A DNA stretch of 64,000 nucleotides from Anaerolentibacter hominis (lineage in GTDB: Bacteria > Bacillota > Clostridia > Lachnospirales > Lachnospiraceae), in contig NZ_JAWDIX010000002.1 in the NCBI RefSeq assembly GCF_032380675.1, positions 248,001 through 312,000 of the forward strand, in the 5' to 3' direction. This document shows, piece after piece, positions 32,554 through 40,056 of this stretch (positions within the stretch are counted from its first letter, which is position 1; each line of letters begins with the position of its first letter). The position numbers and the translations under genes are program-made. The notes beneath the pieces were generated by a model. It searched no databases. It was not told where the DNA came from and was given only the letters and a program-made list of their open reading frames with translations.

Positions 32554-33840
32554 ATGGGTTATACGAGAGAAGATATTGAACGCATGGTAGAAGAGGAAGA
32601 TGTAGAATTTATCCGGCTGCAGTTTGCTGATATATACGGTAATCTCAAAAATATGGCGGTGACGGCAAGCCAGCTGAAAAAGGTTCTGGACAACCAGTGC
32701 ACATTTCCATGTATGGCAATTGATGGCTTTCATGATAAGGATAATCCAAGTCTTTACCTTTACCCGGATCTGGATACTTTTACAATATTTCCCTGGAGGC
32801 CCCAGCAGGGCCGGGTAGGCAGATTTATCTGTGATGTATACCGGGCGGACAAGGTGCCCTTTGAGGGCGATTCCAGACAGGTGCTGAAAAATGTGGTGGA
32901 GAGAGCAGCGCGCATGGGCTATCGGTTTAAGGTGGGGCCGGAATGTGAATTCTTCCTGTTTGATTATGACGAGGATGGAAATCCGACTACCGAGACCGGG
33001 GAGAAGGGATGCTATTTTGACGTAGCGCCTTCCGACGGCGGAGAAAATGCCAGAAGAGACATTGTACTGACTCTGGAGGACATGGATTTTGAGGTGGAGG
33101 CATCCTTTCACTCTGAGGCTCCGGCGCAGCATCAAATAGATTTTAAATATGATGAACCCCTGGCAGCAGCCGACAATATTACGACGTTTAAGCTTGCGGT
33201 GCGCACGATAGCCAAACGCCATGGGCTGTATGCTACTTTCCTGCCCAAACCCCGAAATGGGGAGAAGGGCTCCGGTATGCATTTGAAAATTTCTATCTAT
33301 GCTCATGAGTCGAAAGAGAATTTGCTGCAAAAGCAGGGGCAGGAAGAACTTACAGAGACCGAGCGGTATTTTATCGGCGGGTTAATGGCCCACATGAAAG
33401 CTCTGTTTTTGATTACCAATCCGATTGTAAATTCCTATAAGCGCTTTGTGCCAGGTTATGACGCGCCGACTCAGATCGGCTGGTCAAGAAAGGAATACAA
33501 TGCCCTGATTAATCTGGCGTCTACCGATTATGGAACGGAAAAAATAGAGTTGCGCAGCCCGGACGGCGCTGCTAATCCCTATCTTGCGCTGGCTGTGTGT
33601 CTTGCAGCCGGGCTGGATGGCCTGGAACGGAAGCTGGAACCCGGCTGTCAGGAGCAGGGGGACCCGGTGCCGGGCTCTCTGGGAATGGCGCTGGAAGCAT
33701 TCCGGGAGGACTCTTACATCCAGGAGGTATTGGGCGAATATATTTCAGAAAAATACCTGAACGTAAAAGAGGAAGAGTGGAAGAGCTATACGGAGCAGGT
33801 GACTCCCTGGGAAATTGAACAGTACCTTTATCGAATCTGA
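32554..33840 (+). CDS. glnA: Glutamine synthetase (type I)
   Basis: Makes glutamine from glutamate, ammonia and ATP. 428 residues from ATG 32554 (GGAGA upstream; ATG 32542 is possible). Motifs: FIRLQFADIYGNLKNMAV at the N-terminus, GPECEFFLFD with metal-binding Glu, EAPAQHQIDFKY, the ATP-site KPRNGEKGSGMHLKIS, and NSYKRFVPGYDAPTQIGWS. The adenylylation loop tyrosine region of beta-type enzymes is absent, so this is the short GSI-alpha type. A TGCCGG/CCGGCA hairpin (32510-32542) surrounds the upstream ATG. An ANTAR regulator gene follows 34 bases later. Confidence 0.95.
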   Translation: MGYTREDIERMVEEEDVEFIRLQFADIYGNLKNMAVTASQLKKVLDNQCTFPCMAIDGFHDKDNPSLYLYPDLDTFTIFPWRPQQGRVGRFICDVYRADKVPFEGDSRQVLKNVVERAARMGYRFKVGPECEFFLFDYDEDGNPTTETGEKGCYFDVAPSDGGENARRDIVLTLEDMDFEVEASFHSEAPAQHQIDFKYDEPLAAADNITTFKLAVRTIAKRHGLYATFLPKPRNGEKGSGMHLKISIYAHESKENLLQKQGQEELTETERYFIGGLMAHMKALFLITNPIVNSYKRFVPGYDAPTQIGWSRKEYNALINLASTDYGTEKIELRSPDGAANPYLALAVCLAAGLDGLERKLEPGCQEQGDPVPGSLGMALEAFREDSYIQEVLGEYISEKYLNVKEEEWKSYTEQVTPWEIEQYLYRI

Positions 33841-33874
33841 TGTTTGAAACCAGAAAAACGTACGGGGTATAAGG

Positions 33875-34420
33875 ATGCTGAATTTGATTGTGGCGTTCCC
33901 GAAACGGGAAGATGCGGCAAAAATGAAGAGTATTCTGATGCGCAGCGGTTACGATGTGAGCGGCGTGTGCACGGGAGGTGTCCAGGTCATTGCGCTTGCC
34001 GGCCAGCTGGAGTCAGGGCTGGTTATCTGCGGCTACCGTCTGACGGATATGCTTTACAGCCAGCTGAAAGAGGATCTTCCTTCCGGTTTTCAGATGCTGT
34101 TGGTGGCGTCTGCCGCCCGCCTGGGAAATGATTACACAGGGGACGTTGTGTCAATTGAGATGCCGCTTAAAATTAATGAGCTGGTAAACACGATTGATAT
34201 GATGTCGAGGCAGCTCTTCCGGGAGAGGCGGAAGAAACGTACCGCAAAGAAGGCCCGCACGGAACAGGAGGAACAGCTGATTCTGGAAGCCAAGACCCTG
34301 CTGATGGAACGGAATAAAATGTCGGAGGAGGAGGCTTACCGCTACATGCAGAAAACCAGCATGGACAGCGGGACTAACCTGGTGGAGACAGCGGGGATGA
34401 TAGTGACGCTGTTCAGATAG
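33875..34420 (+). CDS. ANTAR-domain RNA-binding regulator
   Basis: 181 residues. The N-terminal part (about 1-115) resembles a response-regulator-like receiver but lacks the phosphorylated Asp in the expected strand (VICGYRLTDMLYS). The C-terminal 55 residues (EQLILEAKTLLMERNKMSEEEAYRYMQ and the helix after it) form an ANTAR domain, which binds paired hairpins in nascent RNA to prevent termination. Coupling to glnA, 34 bases upstream, fits the known link of ANTAR proteins with nitrogen control in Firmicutes. No convincing dual hexaloop target was found nearby. Confidence 0.85.
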   Translation: MLNLIVAFPKREDAAKMKSILMRSGYDVSGVCTGGVQVIALAGQLESGLVICGYRLTDMLYSQLKEDLPSGFQMLLVASAARLGNDYTGDVVSIEMPLKINELVNTIDMMSRQLFRERRKKRTAKKARTEQEEQLILEAKTLLMERNKMSEEEAYRYMQKTSMDSGTNLVETAGMIVTLFR

Positions 34421-34423
34421 GTG

Positions 34424-34456
34424 CTAATGAAGAAGGAAGAGGGAATAATGAAGAAC
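34424..34456. repeat. Short GA-rich heptamer repeat after the ANTAR gene
   Basis: GAAGAAG-GAAGAGG-GAATAAT-GAAGAAC, four 7-base units of the same kind as the array at 26884. It lies within 15 bases of the stop codon. No GTGAAA hairpins follow. Confidence 0.6.
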
Positions 34457-34498
34457 GTTGGTAAGATAAAATACTGTGATATGGTTTTGTGATGGTTT

Positions 34499-34533
34499 GC
34501 CGCCGCAATGTTTGTTTGCGGCGGCACTTTTTT
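34499..34533 (+). terminator. Terminator upstream of dapF
   Basis: 9-bp perfect stem GCCGCCGCA / TGCGGCGGC (34499-34507, 34517-34525) followed by ACTTTTTTG. Confidence 0.9.
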
Positions 34534-34615
34534 GCGCTTATCCGATATACTATATAGTAAAAGTGCTGACTTTTTCCAGTTATTATCTGACTGGAGAGGG
34601 TTACAGGGGGCTGCT

Positions 34616-35494
34616 ATGTTTTTTACGAAGATTCATGGCTGCGGAAATGATTATATTTTCCTGGACTGCCGGCAGGATCAGCCTGAGCAGCCGGGTTTCC
34701 TGGCCAGGAAGCTCTGTCACAGAAAGACCGGTATCGGCGGAGACGGGCTGGTTCTTCTGCTCCCTTCCGACTGTGCGGACTGCCGTATGGTGATTTATAA
34801 TCCCGATGGTTCTGAAGCGGAGATGTGCGGCAATGCGATCCGGGGGATCTGTTATTTATATAATAAGCTGACCGGCGAGGAGAAAGATATTTTGAATGTG
34901 GAGACTCTGTCCGGTGTCCGGGAGTGTCTGATTCACAGAGATTTCACGCCGCTTCAGGTAACAGTGGATATGGGAGAACCTGTGATTAATCCCAGAAAGA
35001 TTCCGGTACTTTCAGAGCGGGGCGTTGTGATCAACGAGGAAATACAGATTTTGGGGGAGACCTTTACCATGACTTGTGTTTCCATGGGAAATCCTCATGC
35101 GGTGGTATTTGTGGAGGATGTTTCCCATATTAAGCTGGAGGAGATTGGAATTCCATTTGAACATAACTTACGTTTTCCCAATCGCACAAATGTGGAGTTT
35201 GTCCAGGTTATCAGCAGAGAGAGGGTACGCGTACGGGTGTGGGAACGGGGCACCGGGGAGACGCTTGCCTGCGGTACGGGAGCGTGTGCGGTTGTGGCCG
35301 CAGGTGTTCTGACCGGACGGCTTTCCCGAAGTGTTGAGGTCATGCTGCCAGGCGGAAATCTTCATGTGGATTATGATGAGGTGACCAATCATATATGGAT
35401 GAGCGGCCCGACGGTCATGGTTTTCGACGGGGAGATTGATCTGGATCATATGCCGCCGGAGTTCAGAGTGCTTCCGGAAAACTTTGGAAGCTGA
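34616..35494 (+). CDS. dapF: Diaminopimelate epimerase
   Basis: Converts LL- to meso-diaminopimelate for lysine and peptidoglycan synthesis. 292 residues from ATG 34616, with CAGGGGG just upstream. The two catalytic cysteines are in EMCGNAIRG (about residue 79) and ACGTGACAV (about residue 221). KIHGCGNDYIF at the N-terminus and TGIGGDGLVLL are diagnostic. Cytoplasmic. It is preceded by a terminator and followed after 86 bases by the DUF3810 gene. Confidence 0.97.
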   Translation: MFFTKIHGCGNDYIFLDCRQDQPEQPGFLARKLCHRKTGIGGDGLVLLLPSDCADCRMVIYNPDGSEAEMCGNAIRGICYLYNKLTGEEKDILNVETLSGVRECLIHRDFTPLQVTVDMGEPVINPRKIPVLSERGVVINEEIQILGETFTMTCVSMGNPHAVVFVEDVSHIKLEEIGIPFEHNLRFPNRTNVEFVQVISRERVRVRVWERGTGETLACGTGACAVVAAGVLTGRLSRSVEVMLPGGNLHVDYDEVTNHIWMSGPTVMVFDGEIDLDHMPPEFRVLPENFGS

Positions 35495-35580
35495 CAAAAC
35501 TGGACACAGGTGGGAATTTGCTTTAACATAGAACTATAGAAACGAATGAGAAAACAGGAATAAATATACAGGGGTATGTA

Positions 35581-36696
35581 ATGAGAAAAAGACTGAAAAA
35601 GAAGCTGTGGATGCTGCTTGCGGGTCCTGTCGGCATGATTTTGATTCTGGTTGCCCAGACGGTGCCTGATTTTGCGGAGAAGATATACGCGGGAGGTATT
35701 TACCGCGGCCTTTCTGCCGCTCTTTCGGGGCTTACCGGGCTTCTTCCTTTTTCTCTCATGGAAGTGGGAATAGTTATTTTGATTCCCGGTGTTCTATGGA
35801 TTGTGATCCGATTTGTGATGAAGCTCGTGAAGGAGAAAGAGACAAGAAAGGAAAGGCTGATTTCCGGAGGTTTGAATATACTCTGTGCGGTCAGCCTGAT
35901 TTATTTTATTTTTGTCATTACCTGCGGCGTAAACTATTACCGGTACTATTTTACACAGTACAGCGGCCTTGAGATTACCCAGTCCAGTACCGAGGAACTG
36001 GCGCAGTTGGTGGAATCTCTGCGGGATACTGCAAACGACCTGAGAAAAGACCTGCCGGAGGACGCGCAGGGGGTTGTGGTTATGGATTACCCGGATTATA
36101 AATCCATGGCGGAGGCATCCAGAGAGGCAATGGTTTCGCTGGGAGAAGTTTATCCGGTGCTTGCCGGCCCGTATCCCCGGCCCAAACCGGTGCTTTTTTC
36201 ACGCTTTATGTCCTATACCAGGACAACCGGTGTCTTTTCCTGTTTTACAATGGAGGCCAATGTGAATACGGATGTGACTGGTTACACGATTCCGGCGTCC
36301 ATGTGCCATGAGCTGGCTCATTTGAAAGGTTTTATGCGGGAGGATGAGGCAAATTATATTTCTTATCTGGCCTGTAGAAATTCCGACGATATTCGGTTAC
36401 AATATAGTGGAGTTATGATGGCGCTTGTCTATGCCGGCAATCAGCTTTACCAGAGCGATGCGGAACGGTATGCCAGGGTCCGCCGGGGGTATTCGGATGG
36501 AGTGGACGCCGATCTGAAAGCGGAGACGGTTTATTGGAACGAATTTGAACAGTCCCTGGTCGGGACGGTCTCGGACAAGGTTAATGATGTTTATCTGAAG
36601 GTACAGAAGCAGACGGATGGAACCAGAAGCTACGGCAGGATGGTGGATTTGCTTCTGGCGGAATACAAACAGAAAAAGGAGAGCAGGACACCATGA
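35581..36696 (+). CDS. DUF3810 membrane metallopeptidase-like protein
   Basis: 371 residues. Three N-terminal membrane helices (about 10-28, 58-80, 96-118) are followed by a large domain containing the zinc-protease motif HELAH (His243, Glu244, His247) with acidic residues just after it (MREDEAN). This is the DUF3810 pattern; the domain probably faces outside. The substrate and activity are unproven. Its stop overlaps the dut start by 4 bases, so the two are translationally coupled. The start at 35581 has a weak CAGGGG site. Confidence 0.85.
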   Translation: MRKRLKKKLWMLLAGPVGMILILVAQTVPDFAEKIYAGGIYRGLSAALSGLTGLLPFSLMEVGIVILIPGVLWIVIRFVMKLVKEKETRKERLISGGLNILCAVSLIYFIFVITCGVNYYRYYFTQYSGLEITQSSTEELAQLVESLRDTANDLRKDLPEDAQGVVVMDYPDYKSMAEASREAMVSLGEVYPVLAGPYPRPKPVLFSRFMSYTRTTGVFSCFTMEANVNTDVTGYTIPASMCHELAHLKGFMREDEANYISYLACRNSDDIRLQYSGVMMALVYAGNQLYQSDAERYARVRRGYSDGVDADLKAETVYWNEFEQSLVGTVSDKVNDVYLKVQKQTDGTRSYGRMVDLLLAEYKQKKESRTP

Positions 36697-37205
36697 AACG
36701 TGCAGGGCAATTTGAGAAAGTTACATTTGGACAGTTCAGAGCGGATTGGGCGGATACATTTGGAGAAAATGATGTTGAGGTGATACGGAAAATATATGAC
36801 GCTATCCCATTGCCGGCCAGAGCTACGAAGGGATCGGCAGGTTATGATTTCTTTGCCCCGCTTGATATAACGCTGGCGCCGGGAGAGAGCATCAAGATTC
36901 CTACCGGTATCCGTGTGCGGATGGAGGAAGGATGGGTATTAAAGTGCTACCCCAGAAGCGGGCTGGGCTTTAAGTTCCGGCTTCAGATGAATAATACCGT
37001 GGGAATTATTGATCAGGATTACTATGAATCGGACAATGAGGGGCATATCTTTGCTAAGATTACCAATGATACCAGGGAAGGGAAGACGGTGGATATACCG
37101 GCTTGTACCGGATTTATGCAGGGTATCTTTGCAGAGTACGGGATTACCTTTGACGACGATGTGTCAGAGAGCAGAAACGGCGGTTTTGGAAGCACAACGA
37201 AATAA
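36693..37205 (+). CDS. dut: dUTP diphosphatase (trimeric dUTPase)
   Basis: Hydrolyses dUTP to dUMP and pyrophosphate, keeping uracil out of DNA and feeding dTMP synthesis. 170 residues with all motifs: GSAGYDFFA (I), PRSGLG (II), GIIDQDYY (III), and RNGGFGSTTK (V) at the C-terminus. About 30 extra residues precede the core, longer than the shortest family members. It starts within the end of the DUF3810 gene (ATGA overlap). A long bidirectional terminator follows. Confidence 0.96.
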   Translation: MKRAGQFEKVTFGQFRADWADTFGENDVEVIRKIYDAIPLPARATKGSAGYDFFAPLDITLAPGESIKIPTGIRVRMEEGWVLKCYPRSGLGFKFRLQMNNTVGIIDQDYYESDNEGHIFAKITNDTREGKTVDIPACTGFMQGIFAEYGITFDDDVSESRNGGFGSTTK

Positions 37206-37232
37206 TAGAATAAAGCGGACGAGTCCGCACGA

Positions 37233-37269
37233 AATAGAAAAGAGCCGCATACCACGGCTCTTTTCTATT
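37233..37269. terminator. Bidirectional terminator between dut and the SDR gene
   Basis: 15-bp perfect stem (37233-37247 with 37255-37269), A-rich on the left and T-rich on the right, so it can act in both directions for the convergent genes. A small GCGGAC/GTCCGC hairpin precedes it. Confidence 0.9.
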
Positions 37270-37272
37270 CTA

Positions 37273-38022
37273 TTAATATCCAAAGGCCAGTGCCCCGCCG
37301 TCCACCGCGAAGTCCTGACCGGTAATATAAGACGCCCCTTCGCCCAGAAGGAAGCTTGCCATAGCTCCCAGATCCTTTGGATCACCAAAGGCGTGTACCG
37401 GCATTCGTGCCAGAATGGCGGCTTTGCGTTCCGGGGTCATAACCTGTGTGCTCATTTCGCTGGGAAACCAGCCGGGAGCAATGCTGTTGACACAGATATT
37501 GTCGTTGGCCCATTCCACCGCCAGACCTCTGGTCATACCGCAGACGGCAGCCTTGCTGGTGCAGTAGGGGACGACCTCGCTGAACCCCAGGTGAGCCGCC
37601 ATGCTGCTGATGTTGATAATCCGGCCTTTAAAACGGCTCTCCCGCAGATAGGGATAGCATATCTGACAGAGAGAAAATACGCTGGTCACATTCACATCGA
37701 GAATGTGGAAAAAATCATCCAGGGGAAAGTCTTCCGCCCGGCACTTCTTTGTAATTCCAGCATTATTAATCAGAAAATCCAGACCGCTCTTTGACGCAAT
37801 GGAGCCAATCAGATCTTTCATTTTATTCGTTTCAGTAATGTCACCGGTCAGGTGAATGACATTGGGATGTGAGGGGGCAAGACCGTCCTTTACCTTCCCG
37901 GACCGGCTGATGACATAAACAGCGGCGCCTGCCTCTGCCAGAACGTTTGAGATAGCATAGCCGATACCGCTGCTTCCGCCCGTTACAATACCAATATGAT
38001 TTTCTAATTCATTCATGTTCAT
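37273..38022 (-). CDS. Short-chain dehydrogenase/reductase
   Basis: 249 residues. NAD(P)-binding TGGSSGIG near residue 15, LINNAGI, catalytic Ser in INISSMAA, and YCTSKAA with the Tyr-x3-Lys pair; the C-terminal SYITGQDFAVDGGALA is typical of gluconate 5-dehydrogenase and related sugar-acid dehydrogenases. AAAGGG precedes the ATG at 38022, which overlaps the stop of the GntR gene by 4 bases. Probably acts with the divergent enolase-superfamily enzyme in sugar-acid catabolism. Confidence 0.92.
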   Translation of the reverse strand: MNMNELENHIGIVTGGSSGIGYAISNVLAEAGAAVYVISRSGKVKDGLAPSHPNVIHLTGDITETNKMKDLIGSIASKSGLDFLINNAGITKKCRAEDFPLDDFFHILDVNVTSVFSLCQICYPYLRESRFKGRIINISSMAAHLGFSEVVPYCTSKAAVCGMTRGLAVEWANDNICVNSIAPGWFPSEMSTQVMTPERKAAILARMPVHAFGDPKDLGAMASFLLGEGASYITGQDFAVDGGALAFGY

Positions 38023-38693
38023 ACCAACCCTTTCTTTCCCAAATTCATTTTCACATTTGGATTCTGATTCTGCAGCATTTTTAAGGACTTTATCAGAGAG
38101 TGATTAATATGCAGGACTATGGCGTCCCTGGCATCTGCTTCATTTTCTCTGAGAAGGGCATCTATGATGGCTGCATGCTGCTGTACATTACCTGTCCGGC
38201 TGTCCCGATCCTGCTTTGCCGAATAGACAGCCAGGCGGAGCTGGCGGATCATCAGGCCGCGGTACATGCTGGTCAGGATATCATTGCCGGTAACTTCGAT
38301 CAAATAAGAATGGAACAGCGTATCAAGACGGTATTCTTCCAGAGGGTCCGACAGCGTAACTGCACGGAATCGGCTGTCAAATTCCAGCAGCCGGCTTTTG
38401 GAATAGAGCGTGATATATTTGGTGCTGACAGTAGGTTCGATCAACTTGCGGGTCTGATAGAGATCATCAATTCCTTTCTCGGTAAAAGGCGTAACCCGCA
38501 TCCCCCTGCGGGGAAATATATCGACCAGATTGTCTTTTTGAAGAGCCAGGAGCGCTTCGCGAAGCGGAGTCCTGCCAAGTCCTGTTTCTTCCAGCAGCTG
38601 TTTTTCGCTGAGCTCCTGGCCGGGCAGATAATCACAGGAAATGATTTTTTCGTATAGATAATCATATGCCTGGTTTGTCAGTGCTTCTGCCAA
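38019..38693 (-). CDS. GntR-family regulator (FadR/FCD subfamily)
   Basis: 224 residues. The N-terminal winged helix (YDYLYEKIISCDYLPGQEL, then LLEETGLGRTPLREALLAL) is GntR type. The C-terminal helical FCD domain has Asp and His ligands (DTLFHSYLIEVTGN, QQHAAIIDALL, HINHSL) that usually hold a metal and a carboxylate effector. It heads a two-gene unit with the SDR and faces the enolase-superfamily gene. A 17-base repeat next to each of the divergent promoters is its likely operator. A sugar acid is a reasonable inducer. Confidence 0.93.
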   Translation of the reverse strand: MAEALTNQAYDYLYEKIISCDYLPGQELSEKQLLEETGLGRTPLREALLALQKDNLVDIFPRRGMRVTPFTEKGIDDLYQTRKLIEPTVSTKYITLYSKSRLLEFDSRFRAVTLSDPLEEYRLDTLFHSYLIEVTGNDILTSMYRGLMIRQLRLAVYSAKQDRDSRTGNVQQHAAIIDALLRENEADARDAIVLHINHSLIKSLKMLQNQNPNVKMNLGKKGLV

Positions 38694-38723
38694 TTTTATC
38701 CCATCCCTTCTCTTCCTTGTTTT

Positions 38724-38740
38724 AAATGTGAAATATCAGA
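38724..38740. promoter_or_regulatory. Candidate GntR operator, left copy
   Basis: AAATGTGAAATATCAGA, 15 of 17 bases identical to the copy at 38833-38849. It lies just downstream of the minus-strand -10 for gntR. Confidence 0.6.
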
Positions 38741-38752
38741 TATATACCTATT

Positions 38753-38781
38753 AGAATAGCGAAAAACTACATGAATTTCAA
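38753..38781 (-). promoter_or_regulatory. Promoter of the gntR-SDR operon
   Basis: Minus strand TTGAAA (38781-38776), 17-base spacer, TATTCT (38758-38753). Confidence 0.65.
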
Positions 38782-38803
38782 GATGAAATAGAAAAAAATA
38801 TAA

Positions 38804-38849
38804 TTGAAATATATTTATAGCCATTATATAATAAATGTAATATATCAGA
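38804..38849 (+). promoter_or_regulatory. Promoter and GntR operator of the enolase-superfamily gene
   Basis: TTGAAA (38804-38809), 17-base spacer, TATAAT (38827-38832), followed immediately by the second operator copy AAATGTAATATATCAGA (38833-38849), where repressor would cover the transcription start. Confidence 0.75.
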
Positions 38850-38869
38850 AACGGAAAGGGAGATAAAAT

Positions 38870-39964
38870 ATGAGTCACAGCAATACAGAGATAAAAGATA
38901 TTCGTATATTCCAGGCTGTCAGCCAGCTTAGCCGGCCGATTGCGGATGCTACCCATGAGATAAGCAAAATCGCTTTTTATGTGCTGGAGGTGGAGACAAA
39001 CGGCGGCGTCACCGGGCAGGGATACCTGCTCAGCTTTCATTACAGCCCCAATGGGATCGAAGGGGCGCTGAAGGATTTAAGGAATTTTGTGATGGCGCGG
39101 GAATACCAAATATATGAGACAGCGAAGGTACAGAGCGATTATGAGATAGAAAGTGAGTACTTTGGAATACCGGGACTGCAGCGGTGGGCACTGGCAGCAC
39201 TGAATGTAGCTATGTGGGATGCCTGGGCCAGAACCCTTGACCAGCCGGTATACCGCCTCTTCGGCTGCAATGTAAAACCAATACCTGTCTATGGCAGCGG
39301 CGGCTGGATCAGCTACACGGATGAGGAATTGGTGGATGAGGTTGTGGAATACAAAAAGAGAGGCTTCACCGCGGTCAAGATTAAAGTGGGAAGTCCGGAT
39401 ATGGAGAGGGATGTGCGGCGGCTGAACCTGGTGAGAGAAGCGCTGGGACCGGACGTTAAAATTATGATGGATGCCAATCAGGGAATGGATGTGCCTTCCG
39501 CGGTGAAGCTGATCAGCAGAGTAGAAGAGCTGGGGATTTTCTGGTTTGAGGAGCCGGTGAGCAATACTGATTTTGAAGGATATGGGACGATCCATTCCAA
39601 GACGAAGGTAAGTCTTGCCATGGGAGAGAGAGAATATTCTGCTGCGGCGCTGCGGGAACTGATCAGAAGGGGGGCGCTGGATCTGTGGCAGCCGGACCTG
39701 ATCCGTCTGGGCGGCGTAGAAGCATGGCGGGAGAGTGCGGCGCTGGCGGCTGCCTATCACATTCCGGTGCTTCCTCATTATTATAAGGACTATGATGTAC
39801 CGCTGCTGTGCACGGTAAGCAATCCTTATGGAGCCGAGAGCTTTGACTGGATTGACGGCATCATTGATGAACCTATGGTGATAAAAAATGGGTTTGCACT
39901 GCCAAGAACAGGCAGCGGCTGGGGATTTCGGTTCCTGCCGGAGCATAGGACAGAGATCAAATAA
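38870..39964 (+). CDS. Enolase-superfamily (mandelate racemase/muconate lactonizing) enzyme
   Basis: 364 residues. Barrel motifs: VKIKVG with the K-x-K acid/base lysine, MMDANQG with the first metal Asp, FEEPV with the second metal Glu, AMGEREYS with the third Glu, and a His in VLPHYYKDYD. These match sugar-acid dehydratases or racemases, which abstract the proton alpha to a carboxylate with Mg. The exact substrate cannot be read. AAAGGGAGAT precedes the ATG. Control by the divergent GntR regulator and pairing with an SDR suggest a hexonate or similar catabolic pathway. Confidence 0.9.
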   Translation: MSHSNTEIKDIRIFQAVSQLSRPIADATHEISKIAFYVLEVETNGGVTGQGYLLSFHYSPNGIEGALKDLRNFVMAREYQIYETAKVQSDYEIESEYFGIPGLQRWALAALNVAMWDAWARTLDQPVYRLFGCNVKPIPVYGSGGWISYTDEELVDEVVEYKKRGFTAVKIKVGSPDMERDVRRLNLVREALGPDVKIMMDANQGMDVPSAVKLISRVEELGIFWFEEPVSNTDFEGYGTIHSKTKVSLAMGEREYSAAALRELIRRGALDLWQPDLIRLGGVEAWRESAALAAAYHIPVLPHYYKDYDVPLLCTVSNPYGAESFDWIDGIIDEPMVIKNGFALPRTGSGWGFRFLPEHRTEIK

Positions 39965-39977
39965 TAACCGAATAAAA

Positions 39978-40044
39978 TAGGAGCAGCTGTCTAGCTGCTC
40001 CTAAAAACAATAGAACCGGCGTGGCGCTGACCATGCCGGTTCTA
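39978..40044. terminator. Two hairpins between convergent genes
   Basis: TAGGAGCAGCT / AGCTGCTCCTA (39978-39988, 39993-40003) and TAGAACCGGC / GCCGGTTCTA (40011-40020, 40035-40044). T-rich flanks suit termination mainly of the minus-strand LRR gene. Confidence 0.7.
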
Positions 40045-40056
40045 TATATAAGAGCT

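Noticed and set aside
36074..36265. Alternative-frame ORF within the DUF3810 gene
   Set aside because: It lies wholly inside a strongly supported coding region and has no start signals.
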